In this document: positions 32,501 to 43,000 of the stretch, piece by piece | Layout of the letters: each line of letters starts with the position of its first letter | Numbering within the stretch: position 1 is the first letter of the stretch | Assembly (NCBI GenBank): GCA_008330645.1 | Contig: VLTN01000019.1 | Coordinates: 310,001 to 374,000 of the forward strand | Reading direction: 5' to 3' | DNA: 64,000 bases | Source of the DNA: Cafeteria roenbergensis | Taxonomy: Eukaryota > Sar > Bigyra > Bicosoecida > Cafeteriaceae | Position numbers and translations under genes: made by a program | The notes under the pieces: generated by a model | Database searches by the model: none | What the model was told of the DNA's origin: nothing | Seen by the model: the letters and a program-made list of their open reading frames with translations, nothing else

Positions 32501-33320
32501 CGAGGTCGGCGCTCCCCGCAAAGTTGCGACAGTCTTTGCAGTGGCACCTGTCCGTGCAATGCACCCCCCCCTGAAAGCACTCGCAATAGCGCTTCAGGCA
32601 CTTGCTGCGCTTGCAGTTGCATCCAAGCTCGTGGGAGCGGCCGGCCCTGCGAGAGAGGGGAGAGGGGGGGGGGGTTGGGGGGGAGAGGGGGCGTTGCGCG
32701 AGACAGCGCCAGCACCGAGCGGGAGAGGGGCGTGCAGTCGCGGAGGAGCGCGGGCGGCATCGCGGAGTGCGGTGCGTGCTGCTGCAATGACCCGGCAGGC
32801 TTGGGTCCCGCTCAGTGGAGGCGGAGTTGTGGGAATCGGGGGGACAGGGGCTCGCCCCGCAGGAGTCCGTCTGCTGCTGGCAAGTGTCACGGTGGCCAAC
32901 CGCCGTCCCATGGCGCGGCCGCGCGCCGCAAGAGGACGCACGTGCTTCGTGAGATCTTGGAACGAAAGGCGTCAGGCCTCCTGCTCAGAATGCTGTCGAT
33001 GGCATGCTGCCGCGCGGCCGCGTGCTTCTGCGGGACGGGATTCCAGTTCGAGCAAACGCAGGCGGGAGCGGGTTTTCAGGCCGGCCGTTACCGCTGAACG
33101 CGGGCTTTGCTGTGTCTTTTGCAAAGCTGCAGGGCGGAGCCGCGATATCCGCGGTCGGGGCCGCTGCGAGAGGCAAACGGCGATTTTAAAACCTTACCTC
33201 GCAGTTGTGGCAGCCATCGCAAACGCAGGCCTTCAGGCACAGCAGGCCCGCCGCGAAGCACTCGCAGTACAGCTTCAGGCAGCGCGACTTCTTGCAGTGG
33301 CAGGGCTTGCGCTCCTCCAT
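28536..33320 (-). CDS. CXC (CRC/TSO1-like) DNA-binding protein with a very long disordered tail
   Basis: Exons 33198-33320, 32942-33027 and 28536-32646 encode 1,439 residues. CRC proteins (LIN54, Tesmin, TSO1) bind CHR-type promoter elements through two Cys-rich modules that hold zinc. Seen: CXC1 at residues 6-40 (KPCHCKKSRCLKLYCECF), the hinge at 42-70 with AIDSILSRRPDAFRSKI, and CXC2 at about 78-113 (GCNCKRSKCLKRYCECF). The hinge comes from an 86-base internal exon that I located by its family pattern and phase. The placement is odd: the CRC region begins at residue 6, whereas known members carry it internally. The remaining 1,300 residues are low-complexity, with poly-Gln, poly-Ser, poly-Glu and poly-Ala runs; conserved-looking islands such as LAFDPGSASYYETASVV are unassigned. 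It faces IFT57 across 217 bases. Confidence 0.85.
29545..29595. repeat. (CTG)17 trinucleotide repeat, coding poly-Ser
   Basis: Seventeen uninterrupted CTG units on the plus strand are read as AGC on the minus strand inside the CXC-domain gene. Confidence 0.9.
29866..29898. repeat. (CTC)11 trinucleotide repeat, coding poly-Glu
   Basis: Eleven CTC units on the plus strand give about eleven consecutive Glu in the CXC-domain protein tail. Confidence 0.9.
31757..31840. repeat. CTG/CAG-rich tract coding poly-Gln
   Basis: A partly interrupted CTG tract (plus strand) encodes a Gln-rich segment with runs of up to eight Gln (LQQQQQQQQLQH) in the CXC-domain protein. Confidence 0.85.
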
Positions 33321-33537
33321 CGCGCCGCCCTCCTCAGGGCGCCGCCCGCCGCGTGCCGGCCGCGCAGCCTCAGACTCTGACCGCGCCGGCAAACATCGAA
33401 CGACCCGCTGGCTCTGCCTGCACCTGGCCGCGACAACGGCGCAGCACCCGCGCGTTGCACAAGCCCGCCGGAAGCCGCTACGGAGCAGAGGCAGGGACCG
33501 CGTGCCGGCTCATTCGCCTGTCGAGCGCTCCGCGGGA
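33321..33537. promoter_or_regulatory. Short divergent promoter, CXC-domain gene and IFT57
   Basis: Only 217 bases separate the two start codons, so the two genes very likely share a bidirectional promoter. No TATA-like element is visible. Confidence 0.4.
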
Positions 33538-35317
33538 ATGGCTGCGTCTGAGGGCGGGGACGATGCCCGCAAGGGCAACGTGCCGGTGAGCGGTTGCCAG
33601 CCCAAGCGTGGCCTGCCCCTCTCCCCTGCGCCCGCGGCCCGGATCCTGCGCTGCGGCCCCCTTGGGTACCCTACGTAGCGAGGTCGCAGCGACCGGGACT
33701 CGCTGGGGCGGCGGAGGCCGGCTCGCCAGTGCTGCGAGTGGCGCGCGCCCGCCGGCAGGCTCGCCGACGCGCTCGCTGGCCGTTTGCACTCCGGCCGCTG
33801 ACTGCCGACCGCCGCTGCCCCTCCTCTGCGCCTCGCCGCCGCCCGCTCGCAGGACCAATCGCTGAGCCTGTGCGCCGACCTCATCTCTAAGCTCTCCATT
33901 CTGGGATACGAGCGCGAGTATTGCCTGAAGCACGACGCGGTGCCATTCGACCCTGCTTTCTTTGCGGCAGAGATCCCGGGCTCCACGTGAGGTCGTGGCC
34001 CGCCCAGGCTGGTCCGGGCGCGTTTGAGGGACTCCGCTTGCGCGTAGCGCCGCTGTGGCATCGGCGCCACGAGGCGGCCGCGAGCCTGCAGGCAGGTGCC
34101 GCGCGGCATCGAGCTGCCCATTGAGCCCGTCCCCCCCCCGCCCCCCATCCACTGCCTCCGCCCCCCGCTGCCTCCACAGTACGCAATTCCACCACTTCGT
34201 TGGCATCACGTCGTTTTTGGGTGGCATGATCGGCAAGCCGGGCCTGGGTGGCGACGGGTACGACGACCCCTCGTCGGTGATCAACTCCATGTCCGCCACG
34301 CTCAACGCCATGGGCTTCGTGGCGGACTTTGCCCCCATCAAGCTGCGCCAAGGCTGGGGGGAGCCCGTCTGCCGCGTGCTGAACTTCCTCAGCGACCAGG
34401 CTCTCAAGGCCAAGCGGTTCGCGTTCGCCAGCCCCGCGTACCCCGCGGACCTCGTCGGGGCGGGCGCCGGCGCGTCGGCCGCCGGCATGGCCGCGGAGGA
34501 CGACGGCGGGGAGGACGACGAGATCGAGGAGGAGGTTCCGGGCGCCATCCACGGGGAGGAGGAGGCCCTCTACACGGAGGCGCCGGCCGCCGGGCCAAGC
34601 AGCGGCTCTGCCGCCGCAGCCTCGTCAGGCGCGGCGGAGGACGAGAGCAGCAGGCGGCCCGCCGTGGACCGCGCCGTGTGGGAGCAGGAGGTGGAGCGCA
34701 TGGGGCCCCGCCTCCGCACTCGCGCCTCTGCCTCGGGGAGGGAGTGGCGATCCCACCTGGAGCAGACGAGCCGCCATCACAAGACCATCTCCACGCTCCG
34801 CGCCGACGCGGCCGGCAGTCTGGCGGCCGTGAATGCGGAGGTGTCGGCCGCCCTGACCCGCGTGGCGGACAAGGAGCGGTTCCTGAACGCCACGCTCACG
34901 GGGCTGCTGGGCGAGCACGAGAAGGCGCAGGCTCGCGCCACGCAGCTGGAGGGCGAGCACCGCCAGCGCACCAGCGCGGTGGCCGCCCTGACGAGCGAGA
35001 TCGGGCAGATGGCCGACGACCTGGAGGACGCCAAGGCGCGGATGGACGAGCACGGCAGCAGCATGACGGACCAGGCGCCCCTGGTCCGGATCAAGGCCGC
35101 CCTTGGGAAGCTTCGGGCCGAGTCCCGCGCGCTGGACCTCAGGGTGGGCGTGACGGGCCACTCGGTGATGCAGCGCAAGCTTCACGCGTCGGCCAAGCAG
35201 GCGGCGGGGGAGCAGGACGCGGAGAACGGCGGCTCGGCCTGGGACGAGGAGGGGGAGGACGGCCGCGGCGAGGACGCGAGCGTTTCCGCGGCGGGCCGCA
35301 GGCGCGGCGCCTACTGA
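33538..35317 (+). CDS. IFT57: Intraflagellar transport protein 57
   Basis: Exons 33538-33585, 33853-33986 and 34180-35317 give 439 residues, near the human 429. IFT57 is a peripheral IFT-B subunit in cilia and flagella, so the organism should have a flagellated stage. The first two exons lie in other frames; they were found by phase and by the segment [20 protein letters not shown], which matches the N-terminal CH-like domain. Then come [34 protein letters not shown] and LSDQALK, all close to the family. An acidic, Ala-rich linker occupies roughly 160-220, followed by a coiled coil (about 230-420) expected to pair with IFT20 or IFT38. The last residues are acidic and disordered. Confidence 0.92.
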
Positions 35318-35721
35318 TTGGCCCGGGAGCGGGCATCGACTGCGTGTGTTTCGGTGCATGGAGCCCTGCCCGAAGGAAGCTTGCGTGGCGGCACAGCGCG
35401 GACTGCACGGGGCGTGGCCGAGCGCTGGCGGTGAAACGGATCGTCTCCAACGACACATTGTATTGCCGGCCGGCGCAGCGACCTCGTCGCTCCCACGCGC
35501 GCAGCCACCAAAGACTGCTCCTCGCACACTCACCCACACTCCCACGTGCTGTGGCCGGGCGCGGAGGCAGCCCGGGCACCGCCCGAAGCCGCCGGCCGCC
35601 CACTCGCCACTCGCCCACTCGCCACTCGCCCCTCGCCGCGCACCACACGCCACGCGCCACGTGCCACACAGGCGGGTGGGAGCGACTTTGGCAACGAGGG
35701 AGGCGGGGCTCCACCGCCGGC
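35318..35721. other. Intergenic between convergent genes with a short tandem repeat
   Basis: These 404 bases separate the IFT57 and enolase stops. A tandem repeat of CCACTCGCCACTCGCCC units at about 35597-35635 is followed by a CCACGCGCCACGTG-type tract. No gene or RNA is recognised. Confidence 0.5.
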
Positions 35722-37694
35722 TCAGAAGGCCTCGGCCGGGCAGCGGAACTTGAGGCCGGTGTAGACGGCATCGGCGCCCAGGTCCTCCTCGATGCGCAGC
35801 AACTGGTTGTACTTGGCGAGGCGCTCGCTGCGGCAGGGGGCGCCGGTCTTGATCTGGCCGGTGGCGAGGCCAACGGCGAGGTCGGCGATGAAGGTGTCCT
35901 CGGTCTCGCCGGAGCGGTGGCTGGTCATGATGCCCCAGCCGGCCTTCTTGGACATGCGCACGGCCTCGATGCTCTCCGTGACGGAGCCGATCTGGTTGAC
36001 CTTGAGGAGGAGGGCGTTGGCGGCCTTGTCGTCGATGGCGCGCTGCACGCGGGTGGGGTTGGTGACGAGGAGGTCGTCGCCCACGATCTGCACCTTGCCG
36101 CCGATGGCGGCGGTGAGCTTGGCAAACTGCGGTGGAGCGGGCGGGGCGGGGCGGGGCGGGGCGGGAGCGTGGTGAGGCCGCTGGCTCTGGCATGCAGTGT
36201 CGCACACACCTCGCGGCAGTGCCTTGGCGGGCGGCTGCAGCCGGGACACGGGCGGGGCGGGCGAGGACAAGGACATGGCGGAGGAGACAGCTGCGGCTCA
36301 CGCTCTCCCAGTCGTCCTGGTCGAACGGGTCCTCGATGGAGACGATGGGGTACTTCTCCACGAGGGAGATGTAGAGGTCTGCAAGGGCCTCGCCGGTCAT
36401 GACGTGAGCGGGGTCGCGCGAGTCGGCGGGGAGGCTGAAGTCGAGGTCGTACTTGCCATCGGCGTAGAACTCGCCGGCAGCGACGTCGAGGGCGATGCCG
36501 ACCTTGCCGGTGTAGCCTGCCGTCTCGATGGCAGTCATGAGCAGCTCGAGGCACTCGCGGGGGTCGCCCACGCTGGGGGCGAAGCCGCCCTCGTCACCGA
36601 CGTTGCAGGCGTCCTGGCCGTACTTGCCCTTGATGATCTTCTTCAGGTGGTGGTAGGTCTCGGTGCCGATGCGCATGGCCTCGCTGAAGCTGGCGGCGCC
36701 GGTGGGCAGGATCATGAACTCCTGGAACGCGAGGGCGTTGCCGGCGTGGGAGCCGCCGTTGATCACGTTGAACGCCGGCACGGGGAGCATGTTGGTCACG
36801 GCGTTGCCCGCGATGGCGCCGATGTGCTTGTACAGGGGAAGGCCCTTGTGGGCGGCGCCCGCCTTGCACACGGCGAGGGACACGGCCAGGATGGCGTTGG
36901 CGCCCAGAACGGACTTGGACCAGCCCCACTCGTTCTTGGAACCGTCGAGGGTCTCGACCATGAACTTGTCGATGCCGGTCTGGTCGGTCACGTCCTTGCC
37001 GATGAGGGCCGGGGCGATGGTCTCGCGGATGCTCGTCAGCGCCTTCTCCACGCCCTTGCCGTGGTACTTCTCGTCCTTGTCGCGCAGCTCCAGCGCCTCG
37101 TAGATGCCTGCGCAGTGAGGGGAGCGGGGTGGTGCGGCGGCGAGGCCAAGGGGTGTCGAGGCAGGACGGGGCACCAGGGCGAGGAGAGCAGTGTTCGCGT
37201 CGCGACGGATGCGACCGCGCCGCCGCTGCGCGCCCGCCGCGCGCCCGCCTGCCGCGCTGGGAGCTGGCGCACCACGGCAGGCCCCGCTGCAGTGTGCGGG
37301 GTGGCAAGGGCGGCAGCCTGCGCTTCAGCGCGCGCTCGCCCAAAGATTCCGCGTGAGCCCTGGCGCGGTGACCCAGGCCAGCCTCACCGGTGGAAGCGCC
37401 GCTGGGAACGGCCGCGCGGAACATCCCTCCGGCGGTGGTCAGGTCGACCTCGACCGTCGGGTTGCCGCGGGAATCGAAGATCATGCGGGCCTGCGGGCGC
37501 GCGGGGAGGGCAAGGCACGGAGTCAGAGGGCCGACCTGTCGAAGCTCTCACCAGCTGCAGCGAAGGATCGGCGACTGGCGGGTGACCGGGCGACTGCAAA
37601 GGCGCGCCGGACCACAGCGCCGCAGCCTAATCCACCGCACCTTGATGGCAGTGATCGTGCTTGCACCAGCAGCGGCGGCAGCGGCGGCGGCCAT
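35722..37694 (-). CDS. ENO: Enolase (phosphopyruvate hydratase)
   Basis: Exons 37641-37694, 37388-37490, 36302-37107 and 35722-36126 give 455 residues. Enolase converts 2-phosphoglycerate to phosphoenolpyruvate in glycolysis and needs Mg2+. All hallmarks are present: [16 protein letters not shown], the mobile loop [27 protein letters not shown], the signature [14 protein letters not shown] and SHRSGETED. Introns fall after ITAIK, within the GASTG loop and after DDWES; all phases fit. The N-terminus carries an extra Met-Ala8-Gly stretch, too short and uncharged to be a clear transit peptide, so I favour the cytosol. The last intron has CCCCG repeats right before its acceptor. It diverges from the acetyltransferase gene across 237 bases. 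Confidence 0.96.
36138..36165. repeat. (GGGGC)n pentamer repeat in an enolase intron
   Basis: On the transcribed strand this reads as CCCCG repeats placed about ten bases before the CCGCAG acceptor, where a pyrimidine tract is expected. A similar array precedes the UTP11 acceptor. Confidence 0.8.
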
Positions 37695-37931
37695 GGCAGC
37701 AAGTCTGTCGTCGGGGAGTGCGCCAGGCCGCCAACCCAAGTCATTTGTTCCCAACTCTGGCAGAGCATTGCAGCGGCCCGCGCTCTGCGAGGGCAGCGGC
37801 GACACGTTGGGGCGCCTGGGGCGCCAGCCGGCCCGCCGGGAATCCGCCGCGCCCGAGCTTGCTGGTGTTCCGGGCGCTGTCTGTAGCCGACCCGCCGCGC
37901 AGCCGCCCTGCCCCCGCAGCCGCCGGCAGCC
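37695..37931. promoter_or_regulatory. Divergent promoter, enolase and acetyltransferase
   Basis: These 237 bases between two start codons probably act as a bidirectional promoter. No distinct motif is visible. Confidence 0.35.
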
Positions 37932-39730
37932 ATGGATGTGGGTGTCGAGGACGGGATCAACATTCGCCACATCGACTGGCGCGCCGATGAGCTGGCGGTC
38001 AGGCAGCTTCACGTGAGCGGGCACAGCCAAAGCGGCCGCCCTGCCTGCAGCGCGAGCGCGACGGACGGGGGGCGGCTGGCTGCGTGCGTGCGTTCGAATG
38101 CGGGCAGCGGCAGCGGTGTGCAAGTGATTGCTCCGCACGCGCCTGCAAGCGCGCTCGCGACAGGGGACCATGCAGCTCGCCCGCCTCGCTCCGCCACGCG
38201 CACCGCGCCCTCCAATCCCAGGCTGCCACCCTGGAGGTGCCGTACGGCGATAGCTTCTTCCGCATGCTGCGTGAGAGCTCCCGCGCGGCAACCTTTGTTG
38301 CCGAGGTGCCTGCACAGCTCAGCAGCGCCGCCAGGCTGCCGCCGGCGCCCGCGGGCCACGCCGGGATGGGCGTCGACGGCGTCCGCCTGCTTGACTTGCC
38401 TGAGCCCCCGCTGGTGGCCGGCTCGGCCACGGCCCTCGTGGGCTTCGTGAGCGTCATGGTCAACCCCGAGAGCGCGTCGGCGGAACCCTGGCTTGAGGTC
38501 TTCGAGAGCATCGGCTCGCTGCCTGGCGCTGCCATGGCCGGCATCTCGTGGTTGTTCTCGACGCTTTGGGGCGCCTCTGGCCTCGGTGACGGCTGCGCGG
38601 CTCCTGCTGGCAGCCGGTCTGCGGGATCGCCTTCCGCGCACGCAGCGGCGGCAGCAGCGACTGGGGCGGGCAGGGCTTCCGAGAGAGGCGCCGCACGGAC
38701 GGGAGGCGGCGCCGCTGCGGCCGCGTCCGCCCCGCGACGGGAATCGAGGGCGGCAGGCGGTGCCGTGGCTCGCGGCGCGCTCTCGGACGCGGGCTCCGCT
38801 TCGGGCTCCGCTGCGGGCGAGAGCGATGACCAAGGCCACGCCGGCGACGAGGACGACGGCTACAGCGACTGCGGCTCCTCCGACGGGTCCTCCTCAGACG
38901 GATCCTCCTCCGACAGCGAGGCGCCCGGCCGCGACGGCTCTGCCGTGGTCGACGCCGCCAGCCTCGGTTTGCCCCCGCAATACGTGGTCTACGTCATGAC
39001 GCTGGGCGTGCACCCGCAGTTCCGCCGCTTCGGCCTCGCCCGCCGCCTCGTGCGCGTGGCGCTGGGGTACTCGCACACGGTGCTGGGCGCTGAGGCCGCG
39101 GCTCTGCACTGCCTGCCGTCCAACGCGGCAGCGGTCAGGCTCTACTCCGGCCTCAAGTTTCGCCGCGTCGGCATCCGCAGCGGCTACTACTCCCTCGGCG
39201 GCACGCGACACGATGCGTGGGAGATGGAGGCGGCACTGCCGCTGCCCAGGCCGCCCTCCCCGCGCGCGGAGTTCGGGTGCCCAGTGCCGATGGCCGTTCG
39301 AGCCGCAGCCGCCGCTGCTGCAACAGCCGCGGCAACGCCAACAAGCGCGGCGAGCGCGGGAGCTGGAGGGGGCTGCGACGCCGCCGCTGCTGGCAGACGA
39401 GAAGCAGCGGCCGAATCGCCTGCGCCGTGGGGCCATGGTGCGGCAGAGGTCGACCCGCCGCAGGGTCATGGCCAGGCTCCGCCTCCCAGCTGCCCCCACT
39501 TTGCCCGGACGACGCCGCCGGCTTGTCCGCCAGCAGGAGCGGCACCGCCGCCATCAAGCCCGGCCCGGGCGGATGCGCGGTCGTGCCCGTCTGGCCCGCG
39601 CGCCGATGAGGCGGCGCCGGGTTCCTGCGACCACGAGCCGCCGACGCGGCCGCTGCCGCCGCCGGCCTGCCCACACGCAGCAGCTGCTCGGGCTGCCGCT
39701 TGCGCCCAGTCGCCGCCGACAACCTCGTGA
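37932..39730 (+). CDS. NAA50/NAA60-like N-alpha-acetyltransferase (GNAT)
   Basis: Exons 37932-38012 and 38222-39730 give 529 residues. GNAT enzymes of this group acetylate protein N-termini (or histones) with acetyl-CoA. The start INIRHIDWRADELAVRQLH spliced to AATLEVPYGDSFFRML matches the substrate-side helices of NAA50 and NAA60 (compare FPVSYNDKFY). The core resumes with VVYVMTLGVHPQFRRFGLARRLVR at about 280-305, where RRFGLA is the acetyl-CoA loop, then AVRLYSGLKFRR and SGYYSLGG. NAA50 has YIMTLG and NAA60 has the YYS ending, so I leave the choice open. Two low-complexity regions are added: a large Ala/Ser/Asp-rich insertion (about 110-270) in the middle of the fold, and a Pro/Ala-rich tail of about 150 residues. 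Neither is usual for the family, whose members have 170-240 residues. Confidence 0.78.
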
Positions 39731-40040
39731 AGCGCCCTCCTCGCGCATGCAGCGACCCCCCTTGCGGCGTGGGGGATTGAGGCCAGCGGCCTTGAAGGCT
39801 CGCGGTCCTCCTGTAGACTTCATTTCTGTGTTGTGACTGCCGCCAGCGGCCTCTGCCCCCGCCTCGTGTGTGGCATCCCGAGTTTTGTTTGTGCTGGGCT
39901 GCTCGTGGCCCGATGAATCGCAAGCGAGGCAGCAGTGAGCCAAGAGAGCATGACTGAATGTGCAAACGGGGCATGGTGACACAGCTCAAGCGGCGCCTGC
40001 GTGCACGTCCACACAGGGCGGGCCGACCAGCAGGCCTCGG
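39731..40040. other. Intergenic between convergent genes
   Basis: These 310 bases separate the acetyltransferase and PDR transporter stops. The composition is less GC-rich than its surroundings, as expected for 3' untranslated DNA. No canonical AATAAA is seen and no gene is recognised. Confidence 0.45.
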
Positions 40041-43000
40041 TCAGCGCTTGCTGTGGTTGATAAAGGTGAGCGCAAGGATGGCCAGCGTCTCCACGGTGAG
40101 CGCGATGACGGCGATCTGCCAGACCACGTCGAAGCGGTTCTCCCACTTGGAGTCCACGAACTGCTCCACCCAGGACTGGCGGTCAACGGTGCCGAACTGT
40201 CCGTCGACGAAGGCGTCAATGACGACAGGCTCGCTGCCCTCGGGCGTGTGGAACTGGATGAGGGCGAGGCCGCGCGTGGCGAGGCCGGTGGGGTTGATGG
40301 AGTAGATCCAGCTGTAGATGGGCGGGATGTCGGCGGGGGGCAGGAAGATGCCGGAGAAGAGGTTGGTCTGCGTGAGGAGCACGGCGCCACTGACGATCTG
40401 CGCCACCGCGATGGAGGGCATCAGGGCGGCGAAGAGCTGCGCGTTGCAGATGAACCAGGTGGCGACGAGCAGAACGACCAGGTACGACTCGAAGAAGACC
40501 TCGGCGTCGGCGCGCAGGCCCACGAGGAAGTAGAGGATGGGCGTGAAGATGAGGAGGAGCACCGAGAGGAAGATGAGCTCCGTCACGGTGATGGCGAGGT
40601 AGTAGATTGCGGGGGTATACATGCCGACGGACTTCTCGCGGTAAAAGGCCGCCCGGCGCTTGCCCAAGGCGGGGAGGAGGCTGGAGAAGCTGATGGTGCC
40701 GCCGAAGCCAGCGGAGGAGTAGAGCGCGCTGATGACGGAGCGCACACCTGCCTCGTCCTTGGTGGTGTCGAGGTTGAGGTAGGCGAGGCCGAAGACGGTG
40801 CCGAGCACAATGAGGACGATGAGGCGGGAGGCGTTGTACGCGTTGTTGCGCCAGTAGTCGGCCATGACGCGACCCCACACGGCGGCGGACCGGGCGCAGA
40901 AGCCAACGGGCCGTCCGCCCATCGCGGACCCTGCCGGGGCAACGGCCTTGGAGGCGAAGGTGGCCCTTCCGATGGGGTTGACCCCCTCGAAGGTGTCCCC
41001 GCTGGCGAGGGCGCGCGCCATCTCCGCGTTGGAGGTGGACAGGGGGCTGGCGGCGTAGACGCGCGCGAGGGAGAGGGAGGGCTTGGCAGAGCTGCCGCCG
41101 CCGGACTCGGCGACGGCGGGCGACTTGGCCTCGTCCTTCGCGCCGTCAGCGGCGGAGGCGGCGTCGGCGTCCTTGAGCTGCGCCGCCTGGAAGCGGGCCA
41201 CCTCCTCGAGCATCCACGTCGCGGGGTTGGTGCGGGGCGGGAGCTTGCGCACGCCCGGCACGCCCTCGAGGAACTCCACGAAGGAGGAGGCCATGTGGCC
41301 GAGCTCCCCGAAGTACACCTGGCGGCCCCCGCGCTCGAGGAGCAGGAGGTCGTCGAAGGAGAGGAAGATGGAGGAGGAGGGCTGGTGGATGGTGGCGAGG
41401 ACGGAGCGGCCGGTGCTCGCGATGTTGCGGACCACCTTCATCACGACGGCGGCAGACTTGGCGTCCAGGCCGGTGGTGGGCTCGTCGAGGGCGAGGATGG
41501 CCGGGTTGGCGCAGAGCTCCACGCCGATGGTGAGGCGCTTCATCTCGCCGGGGGCGAGGGTCTTGACAGGGCGGTCGCGCAGCGTGGTGAGCTCGAGGAG
41601 GCCGAGGTTCTCGTCGACGAAGGCCTCGCGCTGCTCGGTCGTGATGGAGGCGGGGAGGCGCAGGGCGGCGGAGAAGAGCAGGGCCTCCCGGACCGTCGCC
41701 TCGGGGAAGTGGAGATCCGTCTGCTCCACGTAGGCGATGGACTTGGCCAGCTCCGCCGGCTCGGTCGTGCGGCCGTTGATGCTGATCTGGCCCTCAACAT
41801 TGCCCTGGTTCTTCCGGCCGCAGAGGCAGTCCATCAGGGTGGTCTTCCCGGCGCCGGACGCGCCCATGAGGGCGACCATGCGGCCCGGAGCGGCCACGCC
41901 GTGGATGTTGCGGAGGAGGGCGAGGCCCACCATCTTGCCCTGGCGCTCGAGCTCCTCCGGCTTGTAGGACCCGTCGGGCGCCAGCATGCCCTTGTCGGTG
42001 CCTCCGGCGAGCTCGTCCGCCTGCGACTTGATGTCCTCCTTGACGAAGACGGTGTACCGGAGGTCGTGGAAGGCCAGAGAGGAGCGCTCGAACGGGAAGG
42101 AGCTGCTCACGCTGGGGGTGCCGGCGGCGATGGCGGCGGTGGTGGCGGTGGTGGCGGCAGCGGCGGCGGCCGTGCCACCGGGGGAGCGCGTGGCTCCGGC
42201 TGCGCCCTCCTTGCGGGTGCGGCGCGTGCCCACCTCCTTGTTGTGGCGGCAGAAGCGGAGGGCGACGGTGGAGAGGACGATGCCGAAGAGGACCGAGTAG
42301 ATGGCGAGGACGCCGATGCCCGACCAGCGCCACACGTCGTCGGTCGGGAACTCAAACGCCTCCAGGTAGGCCACGCGCTGCGTGACGTTCTCGAGCTGAG
42401 GCACCGTGTTGGGGGGGAAGGCCTCCACCAGCACGGGGGAGGGCGGCACGGCGGAGAAGTTCATGACGATGTTGCCGGAGCCGTCGCGCTGCGGCACCAT
42501 TGGCGGGTCCACGTAGCGGGGCGGGTCGTAGGGGCGCTGGATGATGTCCTGGTAGCGGTCGTTGCCGAACTCGTTGAGCATGAGGGCGCGGGTGATCCAG
42601 GCGAAGGGGGAGATGTAGTAGAGCGCGATGGCGGCGCCGGGCATTTTCTCGCGGGTGAGGAGGAAGCCGGAGAAGAGGAGGAAGATGCCGGTGGAGGAGC
42701 CGCTGAGGGTGTTTGCGAGCTCCTCGGTGGGCGCGAACAGGGACATCATGCGGAACCAGGAGGCCATGGTGAGCTCGGTGAGGATGGTGCCGAGGACGAA
42801 GAAGAGGAAGGAGGGGGCGTTGGGCGCGAAGCCGACGAGCCAGTAGATGATGGAGGACGCGATGGTGGAGTTGATGATGGCGATGGGGAGGTGCACCACC
42901 CACACGGAGGTGATGAAGGGAAGCTCGGTGTAGAACCCCGAGAGCGTCTGCTTGTACGCGGTGCGGCGGGCCTGGAAGGTGACGGGGAGCTCGGAGAAGT

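Noticed and set aside
32541-33380. Plus-strand frame opposite the CXC domain exons
   Set aside because: The minus strand encodes two perfect CXC modules and a hinge with consistent splice phases; the plus frame has no start other than GTG and no domain.
34625-36301. Continuation of the enolase frame into the IFT57 region, suggesting a fusion
   Set aside because: Enolase exon 3 ends at a GTGAGC donor after DDWES and the true C-terminus is in another frame. The rest is shadow.
34096-36402. A plus-strand open frame of 768 codons crossing IFT57 and enolase
   Set aside because: It is out of frame with IFT57 and antisense to enolase, both firmly identified. The translation is Gly/Arg-rich without domains.
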